Assembly (NCBI GenBank): GCA_020632795.1
Contig: JACKEV010000012.1
Location: forward strand, 248,001-312,000
Source: Alphaproteobacteria bacterium
GTDB lineage: Bacteria > Myxococcota_A > UBA796 > CAJQPC01
Length of the DNA stretch: 64,000 nucleotides
Reading direction: 5' to 3'
The notes below the pieces were generated by a model, which saw only the letters and a program-made list of their open reading frames with translations, did not search any database and was not told the DNA's origin. Positions 8,683-16,808 of the stretch are shown here, piece by piece (positions within the stretch are counted from its first letter, which is position 1; every line of letters begins with the position of its first letter). The position numbers and the translations under genes were made by a program.

Positions 8683-9267
8683 ATGGGTATCCTGGACCGC
8701 TTCAAGTCTGCTCTGCCCGAGGTCCCGGTGGGCCCGGAGCACGGCGATCTGGTCAACACACGGGTCCGCGAGATGGTCGCTCTTCCCTCGGATTCCTTGA
8801 CGGATGGGGTGGCGGGCATCGTGCGCGAGCTGGTGCGGGGCGAGCTGTTCGACGCCTCCCGGGACTTCCGCGCCGCGCTGGGGATCGACGACGAGGCGCT
8901 GGCCACAGAGCTCTACCTGCACACCTGGGTGGGCTTCCTGCTGGCGGTCGCCGCCCACGCGGATCGGGCGCGCGGCCTCACGATGCTGGAGCCCTACCAG
9001 CAGGCTCTGCGGCCCTTCGTCGGGGTCGGTCACCGGGAGCGCTACGACGCCGGGCCGGGCCCGCTGTTGCGGACCGCCGAGAAGATCGCGATCGGCGGGC
9101 GGGACCCTCGGCATGTCGTGCTGGGGCTGTTGCCCATGCGGTTCGGGGTGGCCTGGCGGCGGGGCGCGAGCGAGGGCCTGATCCGGCTCGCGGTGCTCGC
9201 GCAGATGGCAGGATATGGTGCCGGAGAGCTGGCCTGGACCCGAGCCGAGGGGACCGTCGATGCGTGA
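8683..9267 (+). CDS. Hypothetical cytoplasmic protein
   Basis: A 194-residue protein of helical appearance with no signal peptide. It contains a mildly hydrophobic segment (LYLHTWVGFLLAVAAHADRARG, residues about 79-100) that is more like a buried helix than a membrane span. It begins MGILDRFKSALPEVP, a short amphipathic start. Its 3' end overlaps the next gene by 8 bases, so the two are probably translated together. No family is recognised, and its pairing with a secreted TonB-C-like protein gives no firm clue to its role. Confidence 0.65.
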   Translation: MGILDRFKSALPEVPVGPEHGDLVNTRVREMVALPSDSLTDGVAGIVRELVRGELFDASRDFRAALGIDDEALATELYLHTWVGFLLAVAAHADRARGLTMLEPYQQALRPFVGVGHRERYDAGPGPLLRTAEKIAIGGRDPRHVVLGLLPMRFGVAWRRGASEGLIRLAVLAQMAGYGAGELAWTRAEGTVDA

Positions 9268-10021
9268 AGCACTCGCCGCTGCGTTCTGCGTGGCGCTCGT
9301 GGCCGGCCTGGCCCACGCCGAGGACGGTGACTGGTCCACCCAGGGGGGCGTGGACCGCAGCTCCATGTCCGAGCCCACCCCCACCGGTCCGTCCCTCAAC
9401 CCGGTGGTGATCCCCTACGACACGCCCCTGCCGGTCCCCGACAACACCGCGCTGACCTTCCTGGCCGAGCACCCCGGCGAGCTGGTCCACTGCAACGTGG
9501 TGGCCCGGATCACCGAGTTCGGCGAGCTGACCGACGCCTTCGGCATCGGCTGCCCCAACGCCCTGCGGCCCACGGCGCTCTCGGCGGTGGAGACCTGGAA
9601 GTTCTACCCGCCCACCCTGGCCGACCGCGCGGTGCCCGCCCAGTACCCCATCCAGTTCGTCTTCGTGGGCAACTCCGTCGAGGTCGACACCCCCATCCCC
9701 GACGACGCCGTCCTCGTGCGCAGCCGGCCGCTGGCGGTGCCCCAGTGGCCCACGCCGCCCAAGACCTCCCGCAAGGTCCGCCGCTGGCTGGAGGAGCAGG
9801 GGCTGGACGGCTACCGCTGCGTCATCGACGTCGAGATCGACCAGGGCGGCCTGGCCGACAACGTGCTGATCGTGGACTGCCCCGGTCCCCTCCACGAGCC
9901 CGTGCTCAAGCGGCTGCGGCGGTTCGGGCTCACGGTGGACGGCGCCCGCCCCGGCGACGGCACGGTCTACCGCCTCGATCTCTGGATCCCGGCCGAGAAC
10001 GCCCCGCCGCCGAATCCGTGA
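9260..10021 (+). CDS. Secreted protein with two TonB C-terminal-like domains
   Basis: A 253-residue protein with an N-terminal signal peptide (MREALAAAFCVALVAGLAHAEDG). The first half holds a TonB-C-like pattern: a strand with Gly (VARITEFGELTDAFG), a Cys, then ALSAVETWKFYPPT, the typical A-x-x-W-x-F-x-P ending. The second half repeats a related pattern (CVIDVEIDQGGLADNV ... VYRLDLWIP). Classical TonB has a membrane anchor and a proline-rich spacer before a single such domain; neither is present here. So it is probably a periplasmic or exported protein using the fold for binding, not an energy transducer. The ATG at 9260 follows GAGGGG and overlaps the upstream gene. Confidence 0.65.
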   Translation: MREALAAAFCVALVAGLAHAEDGDWSTQGGVDRSSMSEPTPTGPSLNPVVIPYDTPLPVPDNTALTFLAEHPGELVHCNVVARITEFGELTDAFGIGCPNALRPTALSAVETWKFYPPTLADRAVPAQYPIQFVFVGNSVEVDTPIPDDAVLVRSRPLAVPQWPTPPKTSRKVRRWLEEQGLDGYRCVIDVEIDQGGLADNVLIVDCPGPLHEPVLKRLRRFGLTVDGARPGDGTVYRLDLWIPAENAPPPNP

Positions 10022-10073
10022 CCGAATTGGAATTGTGGCATTCTCTTGAGCGTTTCAACCGCGGAGGTTCCCC

Positions 10074-10721
10074 ATGCTGAACGTGCTCTCCCTGCTGCTG
10101 GCCCTCGGCGGCAGCCCTGACTCGCCGATCGGCGCCGCCTACGCCCAGGACGCCGCCCACACCTACGCCCTCAAGGGCCTGCTCTACGTCCAGGTCTACA
10201 AGGACCCCGACACCATCGCGGCGGCCCTGGCCCACGACCACGTCGTCCGGGCCTCCGGCTGGACCGGCACGGTGACCTGGGACCCGTCCAACCCGGGCGC
10301 CTGCGACGTGAAGATCACCGTCCCGGTCAACCGCCTCGCGGTCGACGAGGAGGACCTGCGTCGGGCGCTGGGCTACGACACCTTCCCCAAGGCCGGCGAG
10401 CGGGAGGACATCAAGAAGGAGATGCTCTCCGAAGACCAGCTCAGCGGCACGAAGTTCCCGCAGATCACCTACAAGTCCACCTCCTGCGAGGCCGCGGGCG
10501 ACAACGTCAAGGTCACCGGCGACCTCACCATCCGCGGCAAGACGAAGCCCGTGACGATGACCATGACGGTGAAGGCCGACGCGGTGAACTTCCAGGCCAA
10601 GGGCAGCCTGGCGATCAACGCCACCGACTTCGGGTTCGACCCGTTCAGCGCCGGCTTTGGCGCGCTCAAGAACCAGAACCGCATGATCCTCGTGGTGGAC
10701 GCGAAGGGCGACCCCCAATAG
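10074..10721 (+). CDS. YceI-family protein, secreted
   Basis: A 215-residue protein with a short hydrophobic N-terminal export signal (MLNVLSLLLALGGSPDSPIG). It then carries the YceI lipocalin-like barrel pattern: an N-terminal strand with HDHVV, a middle region with dense charged strands, and the C-terminal signature DLTIRGKTKPVTMTMTV, then ATDFGFDPFSAG and NQNRMILVVDA. YceI proteins bind isoprenoid or other lipophilic ligands in the periplasm. The ligand here is unknown. A GGAGG site lies 6 bases before the ATG. Confidence 0.85.
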   Translation: MLNVLSLLLALGGSPDSPIGAAYAQDAAHTYALKGLLYVQVYKDPDTIAAALAHDHVVRASGWTGTVTWDPSNPGACDVKITVPVNRLAVDEEDLRRALGYDTFPKAGEREDIKKEMLSEDQLSGTKFPQITYKSTSCEAAGDNVKVTGDLTIRGKTKPVTMTMTVKADAVNFQAKGSLAINATDFGFDPFSAGFGALKNQNRMILVVDAKGDPQ

Positions 10722-10730
10722 ACGCCCCGC

Positions 10731-12107
10731 TTGGGACGTCGCAAGCGCCACACCCCGCCCTTTGAGGTCCGCATCGAGCGCCTGGAGTCAGGCGCTCTGG
10801 GGGCCGGCGTGTATGAGGGGCGGCCCGTCCTGGTGCGGGGCGCGCCCCCGGGGGCGGTGGTCCGCGTCGCCCCGTTCCGCCGCAAGAAGGGCGCGCTGCA
10901 CGCCCGGCGCCTGGCCCTGGTCGAGCCGCCCCCGGACGCGGCGACCCCCCGCTGCGGGCAGTTCGGCCTGTGTGGAGGCTGCGCCTTCCAGGAGCTGCGC
11001 CTGGATGCCCAGCGTCGGGAGAAGCGCGCCCTGGTCCGCCGCACCCTCGCCCCCCTCGATGGGGTGGAGGACCTCGGCGTGCGCGGCGCGGCCGACGCCT
11101 ACGGCTACCGCAACAAGGTCGAGCTGAGCTTCGGCGTCCAGCGCTACCTCAGCGACGCCGACCACGCCGCCGGCCGGCCCATCGACGGCCTCTGGCTGGG
11201 CTTCCACGCCCCTGGCCGGTTCGACCGGGTGGTGGACGCCCCTCGCTGCGAGCTGATCTCCGAGCCCCTCAACGCGGTCCTGGCCGCCGTCCGCGCCCAC
11301 CTGGAGCGCTCGGCGCTGCCCATCTGGGATCCCCGCAGCCACCAGGGCTTCTGGCGCCACCTGGTCCTGCGCGAGGCCACCACCGGCCAGCGCCTGGTGG
11401 CGATCTACACCGCGCCGCCCCTGGACGAGCCCGCCGCCCGCGCCGAGCTGGACGCCCTCGCGGCGGCGCTGCCCGAGGTCACCGGGGTCTGCTGGTTCGT
11501 CAACGATCGGGTCGCCGACGCCGCGATCGGCGAGCTGCGGGCCGTGCTCCGGGGCCAGCCCTGGATCGAGGAGGCCCTCGGCCCGCGGCGCTACCGCCTC
11601 TCGCCCACCAGCTTCTTCCAGACCAACACGCCGGCCGCGCGGGTGCTCTACGACGCGATCGGCGAGCTGGCGGGCCAGGGCGCCCGGCTCCTGGACCTCT
11701 ACTGCGGGACCGGGGCCATCGGCGTCTACCTCTCCGACCGCTTCGACGCGGTGCTGGGCATCGAGCTGAACCCCCACGCGGTGGAGGACGCCCGGGCCAA
11801 CGCGGCGCTCAACGGCCTGGACAACGTGGTCTACGTCGCCGGGCCGGTGGAGGACCACCTGCCGGAGATCCGCCCGGGGGACGTCGCGGTGGTCGATCCG
11901 CCCCGGGTGGGCCTGCACCCCCGCGCCGCCCGCTGGCTGGCCGAGCAGCCGCTGGAGCGCCTGGTCTATGTGGCCTGCAAGCCGGCCTCGCTGGCCCGGG
12001 ATCGGGAGATCCTGGAGACCGGCGGCTGGCGCATGACCCGGCTCTGCACCGTCGACCTGTTCCCCCACACCGGGCACGTCGAGGCGGTGGCGCTGTTCAC
12101 CCGGTGA
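10731..12107 (+). CDS. rlmD: RumA/TrmA-type RNA (uracil-5-)-methyltransferase
   Basis: A 458-residue enzyme. An N-terminal TRAM RNA-binding domain (about 10-65) is followed by an iron-sulfur site, Cys75-x5-Cys81-x2-Cys84, with a later Cys in DAPRCELI as the likely fourth ligand. The SAM-binding Rossmann motif is LDLYCGTGAIG, and VVDPPRVG follows. The catalytic cysteine lies in YVACKPASLARD; the usual form is SCNP, so Lys replaces Asn after the nucleophile. The family methylates uracil C5 in 23S rRNA or tRNA; the exact site is not decidable here. The start is TTG at 10731, 10 bases after the YceI stop. Its stop overlaps the convergent HAD gene by 11 bases. Confidence 0.85.
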   Translation: MGRRKRHTPPFEVRIERLESGALGAGVYEGRPVLVRGAPPGAVVRVAPFRRKKGALHARRLALVEPPPDAATPRCGQFGLCGGCAFQELRLDAQRREKRALVRRTLAPLDGVEDLGVRGAADAYGYRNKVELSFGVQRYLSDADHAAGRPIDGLWLGFHAPGRFDRVVDAPRCELISEPLNAVLAAVRAHLERSALPIWDPRSHQGFWRHLVLREATTGQRLVAIYTAPPLDEPAARAELDALAAALPEVTGVCWFVNDRVADAAIGELRAVLRGQPWIEEALGPRRYRLSPTSFFQTNTPAARVLYDAIGELAGQGARLLDLYCGTGAIGVYLSDRFDAVLGIELNPHAVEDARANAALNGLDNVVYVAGPVEDHLPEIRPGDVAVVDPPRVGLHPRAARWLAEQPLERLVYVACKPASLARDREILETGGWRMTRLCTVDLFPHTGHVEAVALFTR

Positions 12108-12735
12108 ACCAGGCCCCCAGCGCGCCCATGTGGGTGAGGTCGTGGTCCCACAGCGCCGCCTGGCAGCCCGCCGCCCGCGCCGCCGCGACGTCCGCCTGGG
12201 CGCTGTCCCCGACGTGCAGGGCGTCGGCCGGCGCCACCCCCAGCGCCGCGCAGGCCACCAGGAAGATGGCGGGATCCGGCTTCTCCAGCCCCAGCTCCCC
12301 GGAGCAGACCAACGCGTCGATCCAGGCGGCCACCCCCATCCCCTCCAGCAGCGGTCGCAGCCGGGTGTCCCAGTTGGAGACCACCGCTACGCCCACCCCC
12401 CGCGCCCTCAGCGCGCCGACGGCCTCTCGCGCCCCCGGGGCGAGCCTCCAGGCGTCGGGGCGCACGTACCAGGCATAGAGGCGCTCGAAGTAGTCCGGGT
12501 CGTCGCAGCCGGTGGCGGTGGCGACCACCGTCCGCCAGAAGGGGCGGCCGTCGCCGATCTGCCGCCAGGCGGCGCCCGCCGCGAAGGCCGCCCGGAGCCG
12601 CGGCGCGATCGCAGCGGCGCCCGGCACCGCGAAGCCCTTCCCCAGCCGGGCGTAGGTCTGCGCCACAGGCTCGGCCGGGGAGAGCAGCGTGCCCCCGGCG
12701 TCCAGCAGGAGCGCCCGGGTCAATCGCCGGTCCAC
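12097..12735 (-). CDS. HAD-superfamily hydrolase
   Basis: A 212-residue phosphatase-like protein. HAD motif I is LLLDAGGTLL with nucleophile Asp12; the usual second Asp (DxD) is Gly14, as in HDHD3-like members. Motif II is VVSNWD, motif III the Lys in GLEKPDPAIF, and motif IV HVGDSAQADVAAA. The variable cap between motifs I and II is helical (C1 type). Substrate unknown. Its start overlaps the stop of the upstream uracil-DNA-glycosylase-like gene by 16 bases, showing translational coupling in the same unit. Confidence 0.85.
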   Translation of the reverse strand: MDRRLTRALLLDAGGTLLSPAEPVAQTYARLGKGFAVPGAAAIAPRLRAAFAAGAAWRQIGDGRPFWRTVVATATGCDDPDYFERLYAWYVRPDAWRLAPGAREAVGALRARGVGVAVVSNWDTRLRPLLEGMGVAAWIDALVCSGELGLEKPDPAIFLVACAALGVAPADALHVGDSAQADVAAARAAGCQAALWDHDLTHMGALGAWFTG

Positions 12736-13391
12736 CCCAGCGCGGCGAGCCGGTCGTCCAGGAGCCCCGGGAAGCGCGGGAACCAGGTCGCGTTGAGGGG
12801 CGAGGGGTGGGGCAGGGGGTGCAGCCGGAAGCGCTTGCCCCGCAGCGTCACCTCCAGCGAGGCGCTGTAGCGGTCGTCCCGGCTCCAGAAGTCTGCCAGC
12901 GCCGGCTTGAGCACCGGGTCCGCCAGGCCGAACCAGTCGAAGGCCACGTTGCCCAGGGTGATGAGGTCACATCCGACCCAGTGGTCGACCAGCAGCTCGG
13001 CGATCATCGGCAGGAAACGCCGCTTGATCGGCACCGACCACGCCTTGTTGCCGACCGGCTTGTAGGGCACGGTGTTGACCCAGAACACCCGGGTGCCCAC
13101 CTTGATGGCGGCCTCGATGTCCGGCGCGTCGCAGCCGTGGGCCGCCCGGTACAGCCCATCCCGGATGAGCTGGCCGCCCTTGCCGATGAACGGCTCGCCG
13201 TGCAGCACCTCGTTGCGCCCCGGATCCCGCCCGAAGAAACCGAGCCGCGCCCCCAGGCTCCCCGACCCCAGCAGCACGGGCGCGTGCGGCGGCCGCCCGG
13301 CCTGGGTGTAGACCGGGAGGTCGATGTTCATGTCTCCCCTTGCGGCTTCCTGCGCCAGGCGATCGGTGAGCGAGGCCGGCAGGTGGGGCAT
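12720..13391 (-). CDS. Uracil-DNA glycosylase superfamily protein
   Basis: A 223-residue protein. Motif I appears as GRDPGRNEVLHGEPFIGKGG (residues about 54-73), the uracil-binding water-activating loop plus the glycine-rich segment shared by families 4 and 5. Motif II is the late HPSPLNATWFPRFP. The four cysteines that hold the Fe-S cluster in family 4 are absent. This suggests a cluster-free subfamily acting on uracil or related lesions in DNA, though activity cannot be proved from sequence. It sits in a reverse-strand run with TerB-like and HAD genes. Confidence 0.8.
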   Translation of the reverse strand: MPHLPASLTDRLAQEAARGDMNIDLPVYTQAGRPPHAPVLLGSGSLGARLGFFGRDPGRNEVLHGEPFIGKGGQLIRDGLYRAAHGCDAPDIEAAIKVGTRVFWVNTVPYKPVGNKAWSVPIKRRFLPMIAELLVDHWVGCDLITLGNVAFDWFGLADPVLKPALADFWSRDDRYSASLEVTLRGKRFRLHPLPHPSPLNATWFPRFPGLLDDRLAALGWTGD

Positions 13392-13397
13392 GAGCGG

Positions 13398-13856
13398 TCA
13401 GTCTCCGTCGGTGAGGACCTCACGAATCGTGGCCTCGTCCAGCCCCATGGACTGGCCCAGGGCCACGACGTGCTCCCGGAACAGCTTGACCCCAGCGAGC
13501 TGGCTGATGAGCACCACCGCCACCTCGCCCACCGCCTTGGAGACGTCGACCTCCGTGAGGTCGAGCTGCTGGGCAAAGTTGCGGATCGTCCCGCCCTCGG
13601 CCTCGGAGACCTTGCCGTCGGCGAAGGCCACCAGGATGAGGGACTTGAGGAAGGCTTCCTTCAGCTCGGGGGTGTCGATGGCGTAGAGGTCGAACTCGCC
13701 GCTGGCCTCGCCGGACAGGCCCGCCTCGAACTCCTCGATCAGCGCCAGCTCGCGGGGGTGCTCGCCGTCGGCCCTGGCGACCATGCGCATGGCGGTCGCG
13801 ATGGTCTGGGCGGCCCGCTCGTTCATGTCGGGGACACTCTCGATGATGTCGCGCAT
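13398..13856 (-). CDS. TerB-like tellurite-resistance-domain protein
   Basis: A 152-residue helical protein with two copies of the TerB-type acidic motif: ARADGEHPRELALIEEF and VAFADGKVSEAEGGTIRNF. In TerB these Asp/Glu-rich turns bind metal ions, and the domain appears in stress and membrane-associated systems. No other ter genes (TerC, TerD) are present in the window, so it may act alone. The ATG at 13856 has an AGGAGG site at ideal distance. It is separated from the downstream glycosylase-like gene by 6 bases. Confidence 0.75.
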   Translation of the reverse strand: MRDIIESVPDMNERAAQTIATAMRMVARADGEHPRELALIEEFEAGLSGEASGEFDLYAIDTPELKEAFLKSLILVAFADGKVSEAEGGTIRNFAQQLDLTEVDVSKAVGEVAVVLISQLAGVKLFREHVVALGQSMGLDEATIREVLTDGD

Positions 13857-13914
13857 GGGATCCTCCTGGGCGCATGTCATGTAACCGGATCCGGCCGGGC
13901 GCGAGCGCGTCGGC

Positions 13915-14625
13915 TCAGCTCGGCTCGGCGGGGGCGAGGGCCTCCAGCAGCGCGCGCAGCGCGTCGGGGTCGACGGGGTCGCGCAGGGCGCGGCGCAGGC
14001 GGGGCAGGTAGATGCGGGCGGGCCCCAGGCAGAGGATCGCCGTCTCCTCGGCGAGGGGCGTCCAAGGCTCCCCCAGGTGCTCCCGGGCCGCCCCCAGCCA
14101 CTGGTCGAGCAGCGCGGGGTCGGGCGGATCCAGCAGGGCGGAGGGAGGCCGGGGGCTGCGGGTCCACCAGGCCGCCGCGATGATCGCCGCCATGCCGACC
14201 AGCCAGGGCCCGAGGCCCAGCGCCCAGCCCACCATCAGCCAGACCACCATGCCCCCCCACAGCAGGCAGCCCACCCGCGCGCCGCGCCGCGCCGCCCGTC
14301 GCCAGTCCTCGTAGGCCGTGCCCTGCTGCCGGATACTGTCCGGGCCCAGGTCGATCGCTCGGGCGGCGGAGAGCCAGTGCCCGCTGGGGGCCAGCCAGGC
14401 CCCCGCAGCCCCGTGCCAGGACAGCCCTGCGGCCGCGACGGCCTCGGCCAGATCGGCGGGCAGATCCGGCGGGGGAGGGGCGTCTTCGTTCAGCCAGCGG
14501 TCAGGCTCATGGAGCGCCGCCAGGGCCTCGACGTCCACCCCGACCAGCGCCCCCGGCTGCACGCACACGAAGCCGAGGACGGGATGGACGGGCGCGTCGT
14601 CGTCGGAGCGCGTATAGCCCAGCAT
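13915..14625 (-). CDS. Hypothetical membrane protein
   Basis: About 236 residues. The N-terminal half is soluble and proline/aspartate-rich. Two adjacent transmembrane helices (VGCLLWGGMVVWLMVGWALG and GPWLVGMAAIIAAAW) lie near residues 120-160. A soluble helical C-terminus ends the protein. The ATG at 14625 is chosen because frames further upstream run into the divergent TetR gene. No strong ribosome site is visible, and a non-ATG start slightly upstream is possible. It heads a likely unit with TerB-like, glycosylase-like and HAD genes. No family recognised. Confidence 0.6.
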   Translation of the reverse strand: MLGYTRSDDDAPVHPVLGFVCVQPGALVGVDVEALAALHEPDRWLNEDAPPPPDLPADLAEAVAAAGLSWHGAAGAWLAPSGHWLSAARAIDLGPDSIRQQGTAYEDWRRAARRGARVGCLLWGGMVVWLMVGWALGLGPWLVGMAAIIAAAWWTRSPRPPSALLDPPDPALLDQWLGAAREHLGEPWTPLAEETAILCLGPARIYLPRLRRALRDPVDPDALRALLEALAPAEPS

Positions 14626-14703
14626 CCCCAGCAGCTCGCTCAGCGGATCCAGCGGACCCCCCCTGGTTGGTCCGGGGGCGTGGACCCGGTAAGGTGCAAG
14701 TCC

Positions 14704-15309
14704 ATGGGCATTCGTGAACGGAAGAAGGAAGCGCGCCGCGCCGCCATCCAGGAGGCGGGGCTGGACATGTTCCTGAAGGAGGGCTTCGACCGAGCCTCGG
14801 TCGAGCGCATCGCGTCGGCGGTCGGGATCGCGCGGGGCACCTTCTATTTGTACTACGAAGACAAGCTGGGGTTGTTCGAGGCGCTGTGCGAGCGCCTGTA
14901 CTCCCCCATCGTCCAGGTGCTCCAGGGCACCGCCGAGGCGCTGCGCAGCGCGGCGTCCACCGCCGAGCACCAGTTCATCTACCTGCAGATGGCGGGGCTG
15001 TTGGCCACCCAGGGCCCGGAGCTGCGCCCGCTGATGATGCTGCACTTCCGAGAGTCCCGCAGCGCGGGCCCGGCGGGCGAGGTCGTGCGCCGATGGATGG
15101 GGCGCATCGAGCACCTCTCCGAGCGCATCCTGTCCGAGGCCCGGGATCAGAACGCCGTGGCCATCAACGACGTCTACACCGTGTCGCTGGCCATCGTCGG
15201 CGCGGCGGAGCGCCTGACCTGGGCCTGGCTCATCGGCGACGAGCGCCTGGATCGGGACGCCGCGGCGCTGGAGCTGTCAGCGGTCTTCTTCAAGGGCATC
15301 CAGGCCTGA
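14704..15309 (+). CDS. TetR-family transcriptional regulator
   Basis: A 201-residue repressor-type protein. The N-terminal helix-turn-helix is clear: ASVERIASAVGIARGTFYLY followed by YEDKLGLFEAL (residues about 27-57). The C-terminal ligand domain is helical. TetR proteins usually repress a divergent neighbour; here that is the hypothetical membrane protein unit starting at 14625, about 80 bp away. No operator palindrome was identified with certainty in the gap. The 3' end overlaps the convergent methyltransferase gene by 33 bases. Confidence 0.88.
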   Translation: MGIRERKKEARRAAIQEAGLDMFLKEGFDRASVERIASAVGIARGTFYLYYEDKLGLFEALCERLYSPIVQVLQGTAEALRSAASTAEHQFIYLQMAGLLATQGPELRPLMMLHFRESRSAGPAGEVVRRWMGRIEHLSERILSEARDQNAVAINDVYTVSLAIVGAAERLTWAWLIGDERLDRDAAALELSAVFFKGIQA

Positions 15310-16128
15310 GAATCGCTCGGCCAGCGCCCGGATGTGGGCGGGGCCGGTGCCACAGCAGGAGCCGATGAGGGTCGCCCCGGCGGCGACCCAGCGCTCGGCG
15401 TGGGCGAGGTAGCGCGCGGGGGCCTGGGGCGCGGGCGCCCAGCCCATGCCCTCGTCGACCGAGCCGGCGTTGGCGTAGGCGCCGAAGGGCACCCCCAGCG
15501 GACCCACCGCGTCGGCGATCGGCGCGACGAAGTCCAGGGTGCGTGCGGCGGGCACGCAGTTGACCAGCACCGCTGCCGCGCCCCGGCGCGCGGCCTCCGC
15601 GCAGGCGTCGGCCAGGGCTTCTGGGCTGAGCAGGTCGGCGTGCGGCCCGGCGGTGAACGAGGCCCAGGTCTCCACCCCCGTGGCCACGCAGGCGTCCACG
15701 GCGGCGAGCCCTTCGCCCACGTGGGGGAAGGTCTCGCACAGGAGCAGGTCCACCCCGGCGTCCGCCAGGCATCGGGCCAGCTCGGCGTGCTCCGGGCCGG
15801 GGGCCGGCGGGCTGGCCTCGGGGTGGTAGCAGTCCTCCAGGGGCGCGACGCTGCCGGCGATCCGGTGGCCGGCGGGCACGGCTGCGCGGGCCAGGGTCAC
15901 GGCGCGCGCGGCCAGCGCAGCCCAGCCGTCGCCGAGCTGACGCCGCTTCGTGCGGAAGGTGTTCGCGGTGTGCACGGTCGCGCCGGCCGCCGCGTAGTCC
16001 CGGTGGATGGCCGAGACCACCTCCGGCTGGTGGAGGAGGGCCCAGGCGGACCATAGGGGGATGGGGGTGGGCACCCCCCGGGCCAGGAGCTCCGTCCCGA
16101 GGGGGCCGTCGAGGATCGTCACGGGCAT
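15277..16128 (-). CDS. Homocysteine S-methyltransferase family protein
   Basis: A 283-residue barrel enzyme. It begins with the usual LDGPLGTELLARG and has the three zinc-binding cysteines of the family: Cys191 in LVNCVPA and Cys258-Cys259 in GSCCGTGP. The zinc activates homocysteine for methyl transfer from S-methylmethionine or a related donor, giving methionine. Length matches MmuM-type single-domain members; there is no cobalamin domain. No strong ribosome site is apparent. It overlaps the TetR stop but is convergent, so the two are not co-transcribed. Confidence 0.85.
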   Translation of the reverse strand: MPVTILDGPLGTELLARGVPTPIPLWSAWALLHQPEVVSAIHRDYAAAGATVHTANTFRTKRRQLGDGWAALAARAVTLARAAVPAGHRIAGSVAPLEDCYHPEASPPAPGPEHAELARCLADAGVDLLLCETFPHVGEGLAAVDACVATGVETWASFTAGPHADLLSPEALADACAEAARRGAAAVLVNCVPAARTLDFVAPIADAVGPLGVPFGAYANAGSVDEGMGWAPAPQAPARYLAHAERWVAAGATLIGSCCGTGPAHIRALAERFSGLDALEEDR

Positions 16129-16173
16129 GAGCGGCCTCCGGGGGCCATCATGCCCTGGGCGACTCGACTGTGC

Positions 16174-16563
16174 TCAGTAGCCCGCCTGCCACTCGTCCGA
16201 GGCCACGGTGCAGATGAACTTCCCTGCGGAGAGCAGGGTGGCGCCAGCGGTGCCCTGCTTCCACTCGACCGTCACGGTGTGGGGCGAACCGCAGGCGACC
16301 TCGACGCCGACGATGTTCAGCGACGTGGCGTCGTTGACGGTGCCGGAGCCGACGGGCTCGCCGTCGACGAACACCTCAACGTCCGCGCTGCCGGACAGAT
16401 CCTCGCTGGAGATGGTGACGTCGAAGGCGTTGCATCCGGTCTCGACCGTGACCGAGACGCTGGGCACTGACGCTGCGCTGGTGGGCAGCGTGGTGTTGGA
16501 GCCGGGTGAGAAGGAGCTCTGCACCGGGGTGGTGGACTGGTACTCGAGCGTCGCTGCGGCCAT
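16174..16563 (-). CDS. Small hypothetical protein, beta-rich
   Basis: A 129-residue protein beginning MAAATLEYQSTTPVQSS, with AAGGAGG upstream of the ATG. It is rich in Ser, Thr and Val and looks beta-stranded (VSVTVETGCNAFDVTISSE ... VEVFVDGEPVG), like an Ig- or carbohydrate-binding-like fold. Three cysteines are present (GCN, ACGS, ICT). No signal peptide is visible, so any export would use another route. It lies downstream of an AT-rich control region with a candidate promoter at 16662-16690. Function unknown. Confidence 0.65.
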   Translation of the reverse strand: MAAATLEYQSTTPVQSSFSPGSNTTLPTSAASVPSVSVTVETGCNAFDVTISSEDLSGSADVEVFVDGEPVGSGTVNDATSLNIVGVEVACGSPHTVTVEWKQGTAGATLLSAGKFICTVASDEWQAGY

Positions 16564-16658
16564 GGCGGGCCTCCTTGCCATCGGGTTGTGGAGCGACCAC
16601 AAGGGCACGCCCCGGGGGGGGCCGTTGCAGGGGCAGCCTGCTCTCTCTTTCCCCCGGA

Positions 16659-16671
16659 GTAATAGTATTAC
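16659..16671. promoter_or_regulatory. 13-bp perfect palindrome overlapping the -10
   Basis: GTAATA-G-TATTAC is symmetric and covers the predicted -10 element of the neighbouring reverse-strand promoter. This is a natural place for a repressor operator. The binding protein is unknown. Confidence 0.4.
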
Positions 16672-16690
16672 GTCAAACCTGACACGGCAA
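16662..16690 (-). promoter_or_regulatory. Candidate sigma70 promoter for the 16174-16563 gene
   Basis: On the reverse strand TTGCCG (16690-16685), a 17-bp spacer, then TACTAT (16667-16662), each matching four of six consensus bases. It sits in one of the few AT-rich patches of the window, about 100 bases before the ATG at 16563. Confidence 0.45.
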
Positions 16691-16808
16691 GTAAATACAT
16701 GATATTTCTGAAGTTTTTGTGTTTATCGCGAAGCCGGCTGAAGCCTTTCCGCGCAGCACGATGCCCGCCCGTGGCGAGCGAATCGGGGGCTCAGCCGCTG
16801 GAGGGCGC

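Noticed and set aside
10022..10073. Sigma54-type promoter before the YceI gene (TGGCAT ... TTGAG)
   Set aside because: The GG-to-GC spacing is off and the TTGC end is not kept.
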